Shown here piece after piece: positions 10,847 through 22,692 of a stretch of DNA of 64,000 bases. Source of the stretch: Cheilinus undulatus (Eukaryota; Chordata; Actinopteri; Labriformes; Labridae); NCBI RefSeq assembly GCF_018320785.1, contig NC_054866.1:6388581-6452580 (forward strand), read 5' to 3'. Each line of letters opens with the position of its first letter. The stretch's first letter is position 1. The notes beneath the pieces were generated by a model, which worked only from the letters and a program-made list of their open reading frames with translations, made no database searches and was not told the origin of the DNA. Position numbers and translations under genes: made by a program.

Positions 10847-10888
10847 CCTCCATGACCCAAAGGCTTGTCCCGCTCTCCCCCTATATAT
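10847..10888 (+). promoter_or_regulatory. snRNA-type Pol III promoter: PSE-like element and TATA box
   Basis: Relative to a start at 10913, 'tatatat' (10882-10888) lies at -31 to -25. A PSE-like block ('ctccatgacccaaaggct', about 10848-10865) lies at about -65 to -48. These are the standard positions for vertebrate U6-type promoters. The TATA match is clear, the PSE match partial. A distal element was not identified. Confidence 0.5.
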
Positions 10889-10912
10889 CTCAGACACTCC
10901 CAGGGTGCTTTC

Positions 10913-10927
10913 GTGTTAGTTCTCTAA

Positions 10928-10968
<41 letters not shown>

Positions 10969-11016
10969 GGCCCCTGCGCAAGGATGACACGCAAATTCGT
11001 GAAGCGTTCCTTCTTT
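10913..11016 (+). ncRNA. U6 snRNA-like gene with divergent 5' stem-loop (copy A)
   Basis: From 'acatatactaaaattgg' to 'gaagcgttcc' the sequence is the U6 snRNA body. It includes the ACAGAGA box, the AGC triad and the internal stem-loop region, all intact. U6 is the catalytic-core RNA of the spliceosome, transcribed by Pol III. The usual 5' hairpin (GTGCT...AGCAC) is replaced by GTGTTAG-TTCT-CTAACAC, a perfect seven-base-pair stem with a four-base loop, so pairing is kept while sequence is not. The 3' end reads 'ttctttacatcatatttt', so the first run of four T is at 11025-11028 and the usual terminal T-run is absent. Correctly placed TATA and PSE-like elements argue against a simple retropseudogene. 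The poor terminator argues for one. Confidence 0.7.
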
Positions 11017-11259
11017 ACATCATATTTTGGTGAAAAAACTAAAATTTTTTACAAAAATAACTATCATTCCAATTTTAAAATTGGACTGGAGGTGGACATG
11101 TGGAGCTGATGAGGTAAGGACTATTTGTCATGTAAAATCATAAAACATTGGAATTTGTATTTTGGAGGAGCTAATGGCATGTTACAGTAGGGGGCGCTAC
11201 AGCAAAATCATGAAATTGAGGTTGAAATTTGTAAAGAGGCAGATGCTGATCATACATGT

Positions 11260-14060
11260 GAAAATTGCAGGCAATCAGATGTTTCACATGAGAGTTACAC
11301 CCACTTCCTGTCTGATGGCGAAGAATCAAAGTGGCTGCCATGGCCACTGGGGCACCTGGAAATGACACACATTGATGTTGTGACAGATGTCGAGAGTTCA
11401 GGTCAAAATCAGAGCATGATGGGTTTAACATAGTGAGAATAGCACAGAAATGACCCACTTCCTGTCCAATGGCGAAGGATCAAAATGGCTGACATGACCA
11501 CTGGGGTATCTGTTAATGAAACATGTCCATGTTGGGACAGATATAGAGGAATTCAGGTGAAAATCAGAGGATTACAGGTAAAAAAAAGTAAGAATAGCAC
11601 AGAAATGACCCACTTCCTGTCCAATGGCGAAGGATCAAAATGGCTGACATGACCACTGGGGTATCTGTTAATGAAACATGTCCATGTTGGGACAGATATA
11701 GAGGAATTCAGGTGAAAATCAGAGGATTACAGGTAAAAAAAAGTAAGAATAGCACAGAAATGACCCACTTCCTGTCCAATGGCGAAGGATCAAAATGGCT
11801 GACATGACCACTGGGGTATCTGTTAATGAAACATGTCCATGTTGGGACAGATATAGAGGAATTCAGGTGAAAATCAGAGGATTAAAGGAAAAAAAAAGTA
11901 AGAATAGCACAGAAATGACCCACTTCCTGTCCAATGGCGAAGGATCAAAATGGCGGACATGACCACTGGGGTGTCTGTTAAGGAAACATGTCCATGATGG
12001 GACAGATATAGAGGAATTCAGGTGAAAATCAGAGGATTAAAGGTAAAAAAAAGTAAGAATAGCACAGAAATGACCCACTTCCTGTCCAATGGCGAAGGAT
12101 CAAAATGGCTGACATGACCACCGGGGTGTCTGTTAATGAAACATGTCCATGTTGGGACAGATATAGAGGAATTCAGGTGAAAATCAGAGGATTAAAGGTA
12201 AAAAAAGAATAGCACAGAAATGACCCACTTCCTGTCCAATGGCGAAGGATCAAAATGGCGGACATGACCACTGGGGTATCTGTTAATGAAACATGTCCAT
12301 GTTGGGACAGATATGGAGGAATTCAGGTGAAAATCAGAGGATTAAAGGTTAAAAAAAGAATAGCACAGACATCACCCACTTCCTGTCCAATGGCGAAGGA
12401 TCAAAATGGCTGACATGACCACTGGGGTGTCTGTTAATGAAACATGTCCATGTTGGGACAGATATGGAGGAATTCAGGTGAAAATCAGAGGATTAAAGGT
12501 AAAAAAAAGTAAGAATAGCACAGAAATGACCCACTTCCTGTCCAATGGCGAAGGATCAAAATGGCTGACATGACCACTGGGGTATCTGTTAATGAAACAT
12601 GTCCATGTTGGGACAGATATAGAGGAATTCAGGTGAAAATCAGAGGATTAAAGGTAAAAAAAAGTAAGAATAGCACAGAAATGACCCACTTCCTGTCCAA
12701 TGGCGAAGGATCAAAATGGCTGACATGACCACTGGGGTGTCTGTTAATGAAACATGTCCATGTTGGGACAGATATGGAGGAATTCAGGTGAAAATCAGAG
12801 GATTAAAGGTAAAAAAAAGTAAGAATAGCACAGAAATGACCCACTTCCTGTCCAATGGCGAAGGATCAAAATGGCTGACATGACCACTGGGGTATCTGTT
12901 AATGAAACATGTCCATGTTGGGACAGATATAGAGGAATTCAGGTGAAAATCAGAGGATTAAAGGTAAAAAAAAAAGTAAGAATAGCACAGAAATGACCCA
13001 CTTCCTGTCCAATGGCGAAGGATCAAAATGGCTGACATGACCACTGGGGTATCTGTTAATGAAACATGTCCATGTTGGGACAGATATAGAGGAATTCAGG
13101 TGAAAATCAGAGGATTAAAGGTAAAAAAAAGTAAGAATAGCACAGAAATGACCCACTTCCTGTCCAATGGCGAAGGATCAAAATGGCTGACATGACCACT
13201 GGGGTGTCTGTTAATGAAACATGTCCATGTTGGGACAGATATAGAGGAATTCAGGTGAAAATCAGAGGATTAAAGGTAAAAAGTAAGAATAGCACAGAAA
13301 TGACCCACTTCCTGTCCAATGGCGAAGGATCAAAATGGCTGACATGACCACTGGGGTCTCTGTTAAAGAAACATGTCCATGTAGGGACAGATATTGAGGA
13401 CTTGAGGTGAAAACCAGAGGATTAAAGGTTAAAAGTAAGAATAGCACAGAAATGACCCACTTCCTGTCCAATGGCGAAGGATCAAAATGGCTGACATGAC
13501 CACTGGGGTATCTGTTAATGAAACATGTCCATGTTGGGACAGATATAGAGGAATTCAGGTGAAAATCAGAGGATTAAAGGTAAAAAAAAGTAAGAATAGC
13601 ACAGAAATGACCCACTTCCTGTCCAATGGCGAAGGATCAAAATGGCTGACATGACCACTGGGGTATCTGTTAATGAAACATGTCCATGTTGGGACAGATA
13701 TAGAGGAATTCAGGTGAAAATCAGAGGATTAAAGGTAAAAAAAAGTAAGAATAGCACAGAAATGACCCACTTCCTGTCCAATGGCGAAGGATCAAAATGG
13801 CTGACATGACCACTGGGGTGTCTGTTAATGAAACATGTCCATGTTGGGACAGATATAGAGGAATTCAGGTGAAAATCAGAGGATTAAAGGTAAAAAAAAA
13901 GTAAGAATAGCACAGAAATGACCCACTTCCTGTCCAATGGCGAAGGATCAAAATGGCTGACATGACCAATGGGGTGTCTGTTAACGAAACATGTCCATGT
14001 AGGGACAGATATTGAGGACTTTATGTGAAAACCAGAGCATGAAAGGTTCAACACACTAAG
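11260..14060 (+). repeat. 155-bp minisatellite, 17 canonical units (copy A)
   Basis: Unit runs 'cacttcctgtccaatgg...cagaaatgaccc' with a spacing of 152-156 bases. Length variation is almost all in an A-run ('aaaggtaaaaaaaagtaag'). Units alternate between 'ggggtatctg' and 'ggggtgtctg' types, suggesting expansion of a two-unit block. A divergent unit precedes (about 11290) and another half-unit follows (about 14030-14110). ORFs inside it are repeat artefacts. Confidence 0.95.
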
Positions 14061-15112
14061 AAAAATGCAGAAAATACATATTTGCATCACTTCCTGTTGG
14101 TAGAGGATGGCGCCATTAAGATCCGTTTTCATGTGGGCGTGTTCAGTGTGATACTGATGTGTTGCCATAACATTCTGAAGTCCATAGGACGATCTCCACC
14201 AAAGTTACATCAGTGTTCAGTGTATAATTGTCCCAAAAATTGAGGTATATTGGATTTGGGGCAGAGTTGGTGGACTTCCTGTTGGGATTTTGGCATGGGT
14301 CCAAATTGCGTTTTCGTAGCTCTGATGATGATCCATAAGCACAGTGACAATCATAGGCCTAGGATGAACGGTTGATTTTTGGTGAATTTTTTTGTGACAA
14401 CCCATAAAACAGACATGGAAAAATTAAGGGTGTAAATGTTTACCTGGCAGAAGGGGACGTTGTGACAAAGTGATGATATTGATGCATGGTTGTATTCAGG
14501 ACCAATGTGTGATTATCCATGTGACGTTTGGTGATGATTGACATAAGCACTAAAAAGTTATAAGGCCTTAAGGTGTAAATTTGACTGTAAAAAACACATC
14601 AAAAATCGGGCAAAATCGGGCTCCTATTACAGCCCGCCCACTGGTGAAAACTCCTGCAGAGCACAACTTTAGATCTCCAGGTGGTCTAGTTCATGCAAAA
14701 AATTCTGGAGTCCATCAGTTGAAAGCCCTATGACGAGTTTGTTGAATTGCGAAATGTGTGCTTTTCCAAAACGCCAAAATTTGATGTTTGACGTTTTGGA
14801 GTGCCATAATGTAATTTTTGTTCGTCTCATCATGACACATATGTGTACCAATTTTGGTGCATGTGGGTGTTACCCACGGCCCTATCTCACTTTTGGCCCG
14901 CCCACTGGCGACTGCTGGATGGATTTGCACAGTTCCACCAACAGGTTGGAATTTCTCACGGGGGACAATTTTGGGTGAAGGCTTGGTGAGTTTTTGAGCA
15001 TGTGAAGGCCCTCAAATTAGAGCAAACGCATACGGAAAAATAATAATAAAAACGGCTAGCATTTCAATAGGGTCCTCGCACCGAGGGTCGGTGCTCGGGC
15101 CCTAATTAAAGC
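14060..15112. mobile_element. Non-autonomous repeat body ending in a hairpin (copy A)
   Basis: Sequence of a common teleost dispersed repeat: 'acttcctgttggga' blocks, 'cccgcccactgg' blocks, then a terminal hairpin at about 15069-15102 (stem arms 'gggtcctcgcaccga' and 'tcggtgctcgggccc', 12 of 15 paired) followed by CTAATTAAAG. A hairpin upstream of CTAA followed by T is what a Helitron 3' end would look like, but no second criterion is visible, so the class is left open. The 155-bp array probably belongs to the same element. A further related piece starts at 15113 ('gctgcaagcagc'). Confidence 0.45.
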
Positions 15113-15800
15113 TGCAAGCAGCATTGATCGGGTCCTCGCTCTGTCGCACATCCCTCATGCCCGTTTGACCTCCACTTTGAGGGTTTCATCCCTTTTTGAC
15201 CCTTTGACCTGCTCAAAGTTAGACTGAGGTGTGTCCCTTCAGCTCTGTCAGGAGCCTCAGATTTTTTTAATGGGTGTGTATTACGCATTCTATTTTCCCG
15301 TGTTCAGTGAGTCACATGACCAGCTGCACGGTAAGCTTATTGTAATGTTCAAAAAACCTGCAACTGTAAGACACACAAACACATACTCATGCGCGCTTCA
15401 CGCGCTAACACACACTCAAATGCACCATCTCTCCCATTCACTTCATATGGGATATATGAGTGGCTGTCTTTGGCGACTGATGTTGCCAAAGACTTTTTGG
15501 GGGACTGTATGTGGGTGAGAAGCCACCCTCAGTCCCACCATCCCGTTAAAGCATTGTTTAAATGGGCTGCTTTACTGGAACAGCTCCGTGTGTGCGTGAT
15601 CAGAGCTCATTGAGGGCTGCCCGGTTGCCACGGTAACTAATGCCTGCATACCAGCTGCTTTGATCTGCCAGTCAGTGAGTGACATCATCACCAACTGCTC
15701 TCTTGTTCAGGAGTGAAATAGACTGAATTTTTTTTAAATCAGCGATGCGTAACCATGCAGGCATTAATTACCATGGCAACAGCAGCTCTGGTGGTTTGAT
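15113..15800. repeat. Repeat piece with 26-bp inverted repeat (copy A)
   Basis: Starts with 'gctgcaagcagcattgatc', the head of the same teleost repeat family. 15625-15650 ('gttgccacggtaact...') and 15756-15781 are inverted repeats of each other with two mismatches, separated by about 105 bases. No gene seen. Copy B equivalent: 31389-32070. Confidence 0.5.
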
Positions 15801-16720
15801 GATCATCCCATCTCATCACTGTTTGCCACAACATTGAACAAAACATACACTCAGGAACTGAATACCTCCACCATTAGCTACATCTCTCAAAAGTTAAGAG
15901 CCCTTCATAAGCATTTCTGGATCCAGATAAGTCAATGACTCCCTGCCTGGTGGGGAGAAGACACAGCAAGTCAAAGGAGTGACTTCACAGCCTTCAGATG
16001 TAGTAAATGAAGCATTGCCTGCCGGTCTCAACAGATGCACTGACAGTCTCACCCATGGATTTTTGAAAATTTTGAACTAGCCCCTCCCCTTACAGAACTA
16101 AATATACTAAGTTATCTCAGTTTAACATGATCATTGCATCTTTCAGCTGAATAGTACAAACCACTAATCTGATTTAGTAATGTCAACGTTTTTTGACAAA
16201 ACACAGAAGAATAAGTAATGATTACTAAAAAGTTGAAGTATCAAGTAAATGCTGGCTGGGAGAGACAACAATTCCAAACAAGGAGTCAACATTCCTCCAA
16301 AGAAACAACTATTCTTGTTCTTTGGTCTTACCTGCAGACCACAATACAACATTACAGATGCATACTGCCACCTACTGACCGAACCATTATGTAAACAAAT
16401 CTCATTGGTTTTATGTGTTTCATTTGAATTCACTCAAACGGAAAGAATCACATTGTTTTTATCTATTTAGAATAACTAAAGGCTGGAAATGTTAAATTGA
16501 GTAAAACCAAGTAAATCTGTTCAAGTAATACCTATGACCGTCAAAAATTTTTTTTTTTTGAGTGTATAAATAACAACAAAATAATATTATTTGAATTTGA
16601 TGCTTGTGAATTGATTTTCAAGTGTAAAAATGTATACTTGCGTCATTGTTGCTGAAGTATTTTTAATCTGGAATGCGGCACGTGGTTATTACATAGCTTA
16701 ATTGTGGTATAGATTTGGCT
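15801..16720. other. Unassigned AT-rich sequence (copy A)
   Basis: No coding region, RNA gene or recognisable element seen. Copy B (about 32077-33000) is more diverged here than elsewhere, with several substitutions and indels near 16080-16660. Confidence 0.4.
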
Positions 16721-17306
16721 GACTCTTGGTGCCAGTGCTGAAACTGTTCTGGGCCATCACAGGGCCACCAGTGTTTCTGTGGCTGGCTTTATGCTGGCCT
16801 ATGTGTGGGCCACCTCTGGCAAACTATATCTGGGCCACCAAAGGATCGTCATTCTTTGCGGTATGTGGACCGAGTTTAAGTGCAATGTGTGGGCCAGACC
16901 CCGGCCAGACCAGTTTTGCTATGTGAGGAACAACAAAGGCTGGCTGGGCCAGGCTTCCTGTGTAGATGTGAAACCCTCTTCCAGGTGTGAACCAAAAGGT
17001 CCCTTTGTGTCCAGACGAGGCCCAGTCCTGGTGGGGGTCTCAGCAGACTGAGGGGGCAGGAAGAATGTTTTAGGGGTGTCAAACATCTTGCGGAGGGACA
17101 TTGCTCTTGGATAAAGATGCTCATCTCCCAGTGCTCTGGGCTCATTCTCTCTCGGACAGTCTACTGCTTGGACCCCCCCCCCGTCCCTCTCACCCCCCCC
17201 CCCCCCCTTACTCTCTCTCTTTCTCTCTCCGTCTGTCTGTCAGTCTTGTAATGCTTACTGACTGCTGTACATGTGATTTACCTTATAATAATAAACCTTT
17301 TTGTCA
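16721..17306 (+). repeat. GGGCCAC-rich repeat and pyrimidine microsatellite (copy A)
   Basis: 16726-16920 is a degenerate repeat around 'tgtgggccac', which gives a long but meaningless open frame. 17160-17245 is C-runs, (TC)n and (TCTG)n. AATAAA lies at about 17290, just before the gap. Copy B: 33001-33571, with shorter C-runs. Confidence 0.6.
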
Positions 17307-17406
17307 NNNNNNNNNNNNNNNNNNNNNNNNNNNNNNNNNNNNNNNNNNNNNNNNNNNNNNNNNNNNNNNNNNNNNNNNNNNNNNNNNNNNNNNNNNNNNN
17401 NNNNNN
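17307..17406. other. Assembly gap, exactly 100 N
   Basis: One hundred consecutive N. A round number usually marks a scaffold join of unknown size rather than a measured distance. It lies exactly between the two copies of the duplicated unit, so their apparent tandem arrangement rests on this join. Confidence 0.99.
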
Positions 17407-20032
17407 CCACATTATAAAATGACCAAGATAGTAGCAGCATCATGACGTATTAAGCTATAATAACTGCATGACCAAGTAAACAGGGATGACAGCTACATTA
17501 TAAAGTGACCAAGATACTAATGCAGATTCCCTGCTCTGCACATCTGAGGCAGTAGGTGCTGAGAGAAACTTGCTGATCAGCGCTGACGAAACTGATTACT
17601 CAGAATACAGTTTTTAACGCCGTGGGGGAAACTTTGAAAGCTTGTTATGGTCCACAGAAGACAGTGGCGTTTCACTGCACTGGTTTCTGAGCCCTTCACG
17701 ACCACTGCAACAAAAATCTTGGTGGCCCCTACATATTCCACTGTGGCTTTAGCTGTCCTTAATACTGACACTACGTACACCGTATGTGCTAAGCCAGTGT
17801 TACTCAACCCTGCTCAACCAGAGAGCCAAACTGTTGAAAATACATTTGCAAGAGTCAGAATCTAAGTGGTGAAAGGTGGCAATTAAAATAAGTTAAATGT
17901 GACAGAAATGGTCAAAAAGCAGCAAACACTGGGAGAAATGCAGCTTAAATGGGTGAGAAGTGACAAAAAGGGGGAAAAGTGACAAAAAGAAGTGGCCAAA
18001 ATGGGCTTCAAGTGGCAAACACTGGAAGAAAAGTGGCAAAAAGGACAGAAAGTGGCAAAAAAATGAATACCAGGTTGCAAAAATGGTCCAAGAGAGGCAA
18101 AAACGTGGAGAAAAATGAACGAGAATTGACCAAATGGGCAGAAACCTGAAAAAAAGGTGTGAAAAATGGGCAAAAAGCATGAAAGAGTGGCAAATTGTGA
18201 AATTAGTGGCATTGAATTGCAAAAGGCAGCCTAAATGGGCGAAAAGTGGCAAAAAAAGGCAAAAAAGGGGGCAAAACATTACAACAAGTTGGATAAAAGT
18301 GTCAAAAATGGGCTAAAAGCAGTGAAAATAGAATTAAAGAAGCAAAAAAAAAAAAAAATGCAAATAAGGGCAATGGAAATATGCAGACAAAAACAGAGGT
18401 TGACAATTAAAGCCTACCGTAAGTCTGGGAAACAAACTGATTAATGTTACTTGCAATGGATAATTTCTGAGGTGTCTTGGAGAAAAGGATTTCAAATTAA
18501 GACATCATAAAGAGCCAAAAATCATCACAAATAAGCCACACGTTGAATATCACTGCTCAAAGGTTAATCTTGCACTGAGCAAGCATGGCTTTTTGGCTAT
18601 CACTGAATAACTTGTGAAAGTCCCTGCTCAACATTGCATTGTATCAGCAGCCTTCCTCTTCAAATGTTAGAATTTTCCATTTACTTTGAGCTCTTTTCTG
18701 ACCGGCTCGTCTCCAGGAATGGCCATCTCATCACCCAGATCACCCAGAGTCTGTCTTTTCTGTCTGCATTTTTTCACCTTAATAAATAACACCAAGCGCA
18801 TGCGTCCGTGTGCAATCGTGTCTGCACACTGACGCAGAAACCGTCATCATTTTCTTCATAAGAGGTTCGATCATTGGCCTTTCTCCCATCGGCCCAACTT
18901 ATTTAAATGGTGATTCATGATTCAGATCAGCGCCTGCTACTTCAGTCTCTCTCACCTCTTCGCCCCCTCCTCCCTCTCTTGAAGTGAACCTCGCTTTACA
19001 CACCGTAATCTGTCCGTGTATTCATGAATACCAACCAGAGCACGTAACAGATAAAGGAGAAAAAGAATAAAGACGTTTTTACTTACAACCACGTAGCAGA
19101 GACAGAATGAAAAGTTGCGCTCCATCTCTCCAGCTTTGCACAGCACTGACGCATGCGCAGCTGCTGTATGACAATCTCTGGTACCGTACGTACCTGCAAG
19201 CAGCAGATTCAGGACCGTAGAACTAGGACCCGTGTTTTTCGCGACAGCGCCACCCAGGAGTGAATGAGCATTGCAATAAGTAGCTTGAGTTGACACGACT
19301 TTGATAGGCAGGAATTTAGGTGCCTTCCTTTCATTCTACATAACTGTTTTATGCATGATAAGACATTTTTTTTCCCAAAGTCTTTGACTCCCATCAAATT
19401 CATAAACTCTTTCTCCAAACTTCTTTATTTTCCACTAAAAACAACACGTAAACAAATAAACAAACAACAAGTGGGGGGCAGGGCTTGCCGAAGGCTTCAG
19501 GGACACCTGAGAGAGGGAGAAATGCAATCAAATATGTATCTAATATTTAGGGTAATGTTAGCTCATTTCTAATGACATTCATTACCAGTATTGGTGTCTT
19601 ATGAATAACCTTACACAATCCCATTCTGCAACATGATGTTCATTCTGCTTAGATGCTCCAAAATGTGGATCTTGTTTTAAACAGATCAAACTTTACTCAT
19701 TAAGTACTTATGCTCTGATTATGGTCAATTGCTGTTGTGAATGGTAGCAATAGCAATAGCTAGCAATGTGCATTTCAAAAATGCTCATAATCAACAAGCA
19801 TGTGCGCAAGCAGGTTCCTAGGTCTACGGTCCTGAATCTGCCACCTGCAAGCCTGCTGATACGAAGCCAGTGTGATTCTAAAGTGACTGAGCCACAGGCT
19901 TGCAGTACAAACAATTTATCACATTCCATGAATTTTCTCAGTGAATATGAATAAGACGCAACAGACTCAGTGAGCAAAGTTTGAGGGTGACAAAATAATA
20001 GGCCCAGTATGTGACGACCGTACATCGTGAAA
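17407..20032. repeat. Long inverted repeat, left arm (copy B, truncated by gap)
   Basis: Matches copy A left arm from about 697 inwards, and matches the inverted right arm at 22853-25500. The outer ~700 bases are missing at the N gap. At several positions this arm carries the variants of the copy A right arm rather than those of the copy A left arm (for example 19010-19090 and 19190-19235). Confidence 0.92.
17795..18555. mobile_element. hAT-like element with internal minisatellite (left arm B)
   Basis: Second-unit copy of 1091-1851 with the same CAGTG ends and the 'gggcaaaaagtggc' array. Confidence 0.55.
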
Positions 20033-20087
20033 CTTCCTCATTCAAAAATTCAATCTTGTAAAAATGAATTTAGCGCTCTTTTCATAC

Positions 20088-20490
20088 TTCTTCCTCCCCT
20101 TAAACTGTGTACTGTTTTCTTTACCCTATTTTCTGCAGGCTCTTCTTATGTGTCTCACTTTTCCACAGTTGTGACATTTTTCATTTGTAAACCTGCAGTC
20201 TTTGTCCTGGTGGTTTTCTCCACTTCATCTGTAGCATTTTCTAATGTCCAGCTCAGGTTTTGGTCACGTGTTGCTGACCTTATTTACCGACCCAGACACT
20301 CTGGTCCATATACCTTGTTCTTTCATGGCATATAAATCCACACTGTCTTTGTTTGCAGCCTCCATTGTTTATGCAAACTTTAAAGCTTTTTCAAATTCCA
20401 TTCTGTCCTCCGACAGCAGCCTCCACTGTATCCTGTCTTCATTTATGCCAAGGATCAAATGATCTCTCAGCAACATTGTCAATGAATCAT
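20088..20490 (-). pseudogene. Ty3/gypsy-like gag fragment (spacer B)
   Basis: Copy of the 3400-3800 relic with the same zinc-knuckle spacing and the same stops, so the decay predates the duplication or allelic split. Confidence 0.65.
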
Positions 20491-21229
20491 CAGAGCAACA
20501 CACCTATGCATAATCCCCCATTCTCTCCATATTACTCTTGCTCCCTCTGTTGGCACTAAGATGCAATAACATCCCACACTCACTTCATGACACAGGGGAA
20601 GTCCCTGACTGATGACACAACGGAAAATCTGTACGTATTTATGATTTTTTTTCATGGCACCAGTTTCTAACCAGTACACCCAAGAAGTTTTCTGAGAGGT
20701 ATTAAGGACTATTGGAGCAACAGTGTGCCATGCATATGAGACACAAAGATAAATGCTCCTCCAGCTATTTTTCATTGAATTTAGAGCACTGAAAATTTAT
20801 ACATTGAAAATATCTATCTGAAATGAATGCCTCTGAATCAAATGATTGAAGTGTAGCACTGAAAATGTCTGAATTGAAATTGTCCATCTGTATTCTTTGC
20901 CTCTGAAGTTAGATCTTTAAATTTTCAATATCTAATTTTAAACCATATTTTTCTGTGTCCAAAAGCTACTTTCTGACCCTTTTTCCACTTTTCCTCTCCA
21001 GTCTCACCCATTTTTGTTGCTTTTTGACCATTTTTGCCACCTTTAATGTATTGTTATTGTACTTCAAGCTGTTTTTGCTTCCCCGCTTAGATTTATGACT
21101 CTTGCCAAAGTACACACCTTCAACCTTTAGACTCAAGAGGCTACTATGTCAATACAACAGTGTTCAATTTTTTTGCTAACTAATATAAAAGTTTTAGCTA
21201 TGATTTCACATTGTCTAAAATCAGGTATT

Positions 21230-21620
21230 GCACTCCTACTACTCTGAGCTATTCTTATGCTACTTTCAGCTATTTCTAGGCTACTTTGAGCTATTCTTAT
21301 GCTACTTTCAGCTATTTTTATTCTACTTTGAGCTATTTTTTGGCTCCTCTCAGTTATTTTAAGGCTACTTTGAGCTATTCTTCTGCTATTTTCAGCTATT
21401 TTTAGGCTAGTTTGGGCTTTTTTGGGCTAATTTCACCTTGTTAGGCCACTTTGAGCTTTTTTTTAATCATATTTTGGCTATTGAATGTCGTTTTCCGTTA
21501 TTGAATGTCATTTTCAGCTATTTTTATGCTATTTTCAACCTTTTTTTATGTTATTTTCAGCTATTTTTTGCCTTATGGCTATTTTCAGCCGTTTTTCCAC
21601 AATTCAGCTCTCAGCATCCC
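21230..21620 (+). repeat. Degenerate ~21-bp tandem repeat, copy B
   Basis: Same array as 4540-4930, nearly identical in sequence and length. Confidence 0.75.
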
Positions 21621-22389
21621 TAGCAATTTCAGCTGAAATTGCATCTTGATCTAGTTTTTGATGTTACTATAATTATTGTGATTGAAAATTTAATAATGTA
21701 ATCAAAGTGAGTTAAAAATAATACTCTAACTAGAAAAAAATGCTAGGTTAGCTTCAAAGTAGCCTAGACTACTACTAATGATAAAGATAATAGCATTATA
21801 TTAGTTAGCAAAAAATTGAACACTGTTGTATTGACTACAGCTACTACTCTTCTGCCCTCAGTCTAAATGTGTCTATTCAGCATATGCAGTGAGCTCAACA
21901 CTTGTGGCTTCAGTAAGCACTCGGGAGACATAGCCTTTCTTCAGGGCTTTTACTGAAAATATGTACCATATTTATTTTTTGTAAAAAGATTGTGCCTTTA
22001 CAAGTGCATGATATGGGATCTACAGAGAAGACTGTCTGCTCCATGTTATTGTACACAATAAAAAAAGGTGCTGCTTACTATATACAACCAGCAGAGGGCA
22101 GTGTTCACCATAAACCGGTCTGAAATCAATCTATTTCTATTACAGGCACATTCTCAGAATACTTAAAGAACAAATGAGTATCAAATGCTATATAACTCAA
22201 AATGCAAAATACAATGTCAGGGGTTAAATGAGGCACCTCTCTAAGGCCTCTCTAGGTATAGGAGGCTAAAATAAAAATAAAAAAAATAAGAATAATGATT
22301 TAAAAAAAAGGCTTAAAGACCAACTAATGACAGGAATAGGGGAAAAAGACTGCAATTTCCCATTCTGATGTCAGTAACATATTTCTCTA

Positions 22390-22692
22390 TAGGTTTGTGG
22401 ATAATTCCAGTGGATCCCACTTGTGGACATTCTCCTCAGGCAAAAAAAAATTGGTATTGAAACATAAAACTGTAAAAACTGGAGGAAATTGTTGCTCAAA
22501 ACTGGCACATTACTATGTATTTACATGCAATATCCCTGTTTTCACTGGCCTCCAAAATCAAATTCTTTACAGGTTTGCAGTTGATCATAGAGGATCCCAC
22601 TTGTTGACCCCCCCCCAGCAAAAACAAATGGTATGGAAACATGTCACTGTAAAAACTGGAGGAAATTGTTACTCAATTTTGGCTGATTAACA
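22390..22692 (+). repeat. Imperfect ~180-bp direct duplication in spacer B
   Basis: Copy of 5700-6005 in the second unit. Confidence 0.5.

Larger units (their letters stand above)
1..17306. repeat. Copy A of a ~16-17 kb duplicated unit (left end outside window)
   Basis: From about position 697 this block is repeated in the same orientation at 17407-33571. Matching landmarks lie about 16,690 bases apart in the left part and about 16,260-16,280 apart in the right part. The shift is explained by a shorter 155-bp minisatellite in copy B. The copy runs to the last base before the N gap. Its order is: inverted-repeat arm, spacer, inverted-repeat arm, low-copy-looking stretch, 55-bp minisatellite, U6-like gene, 155-bp minisatellite, GGCC-rich repeat and pyrimidine microsatellite. 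Whether this is a biological duplication or two haplotypes placed in tandem cannot be settled from sequence alone. Confidence 0.9.

Noticed and set aside
11260-14060. CRISPR-like regular repeat array
   Set aside because: The whole 155-bp unit is repeated with no unique spacers, in an animal genome. It is a minisatellite.
16726-17051. ORFs rich in Trp, Cys and Pro
   Set aside because: They arise from the degenerate 'tgtgggccac' repeat, with no family resemblance.
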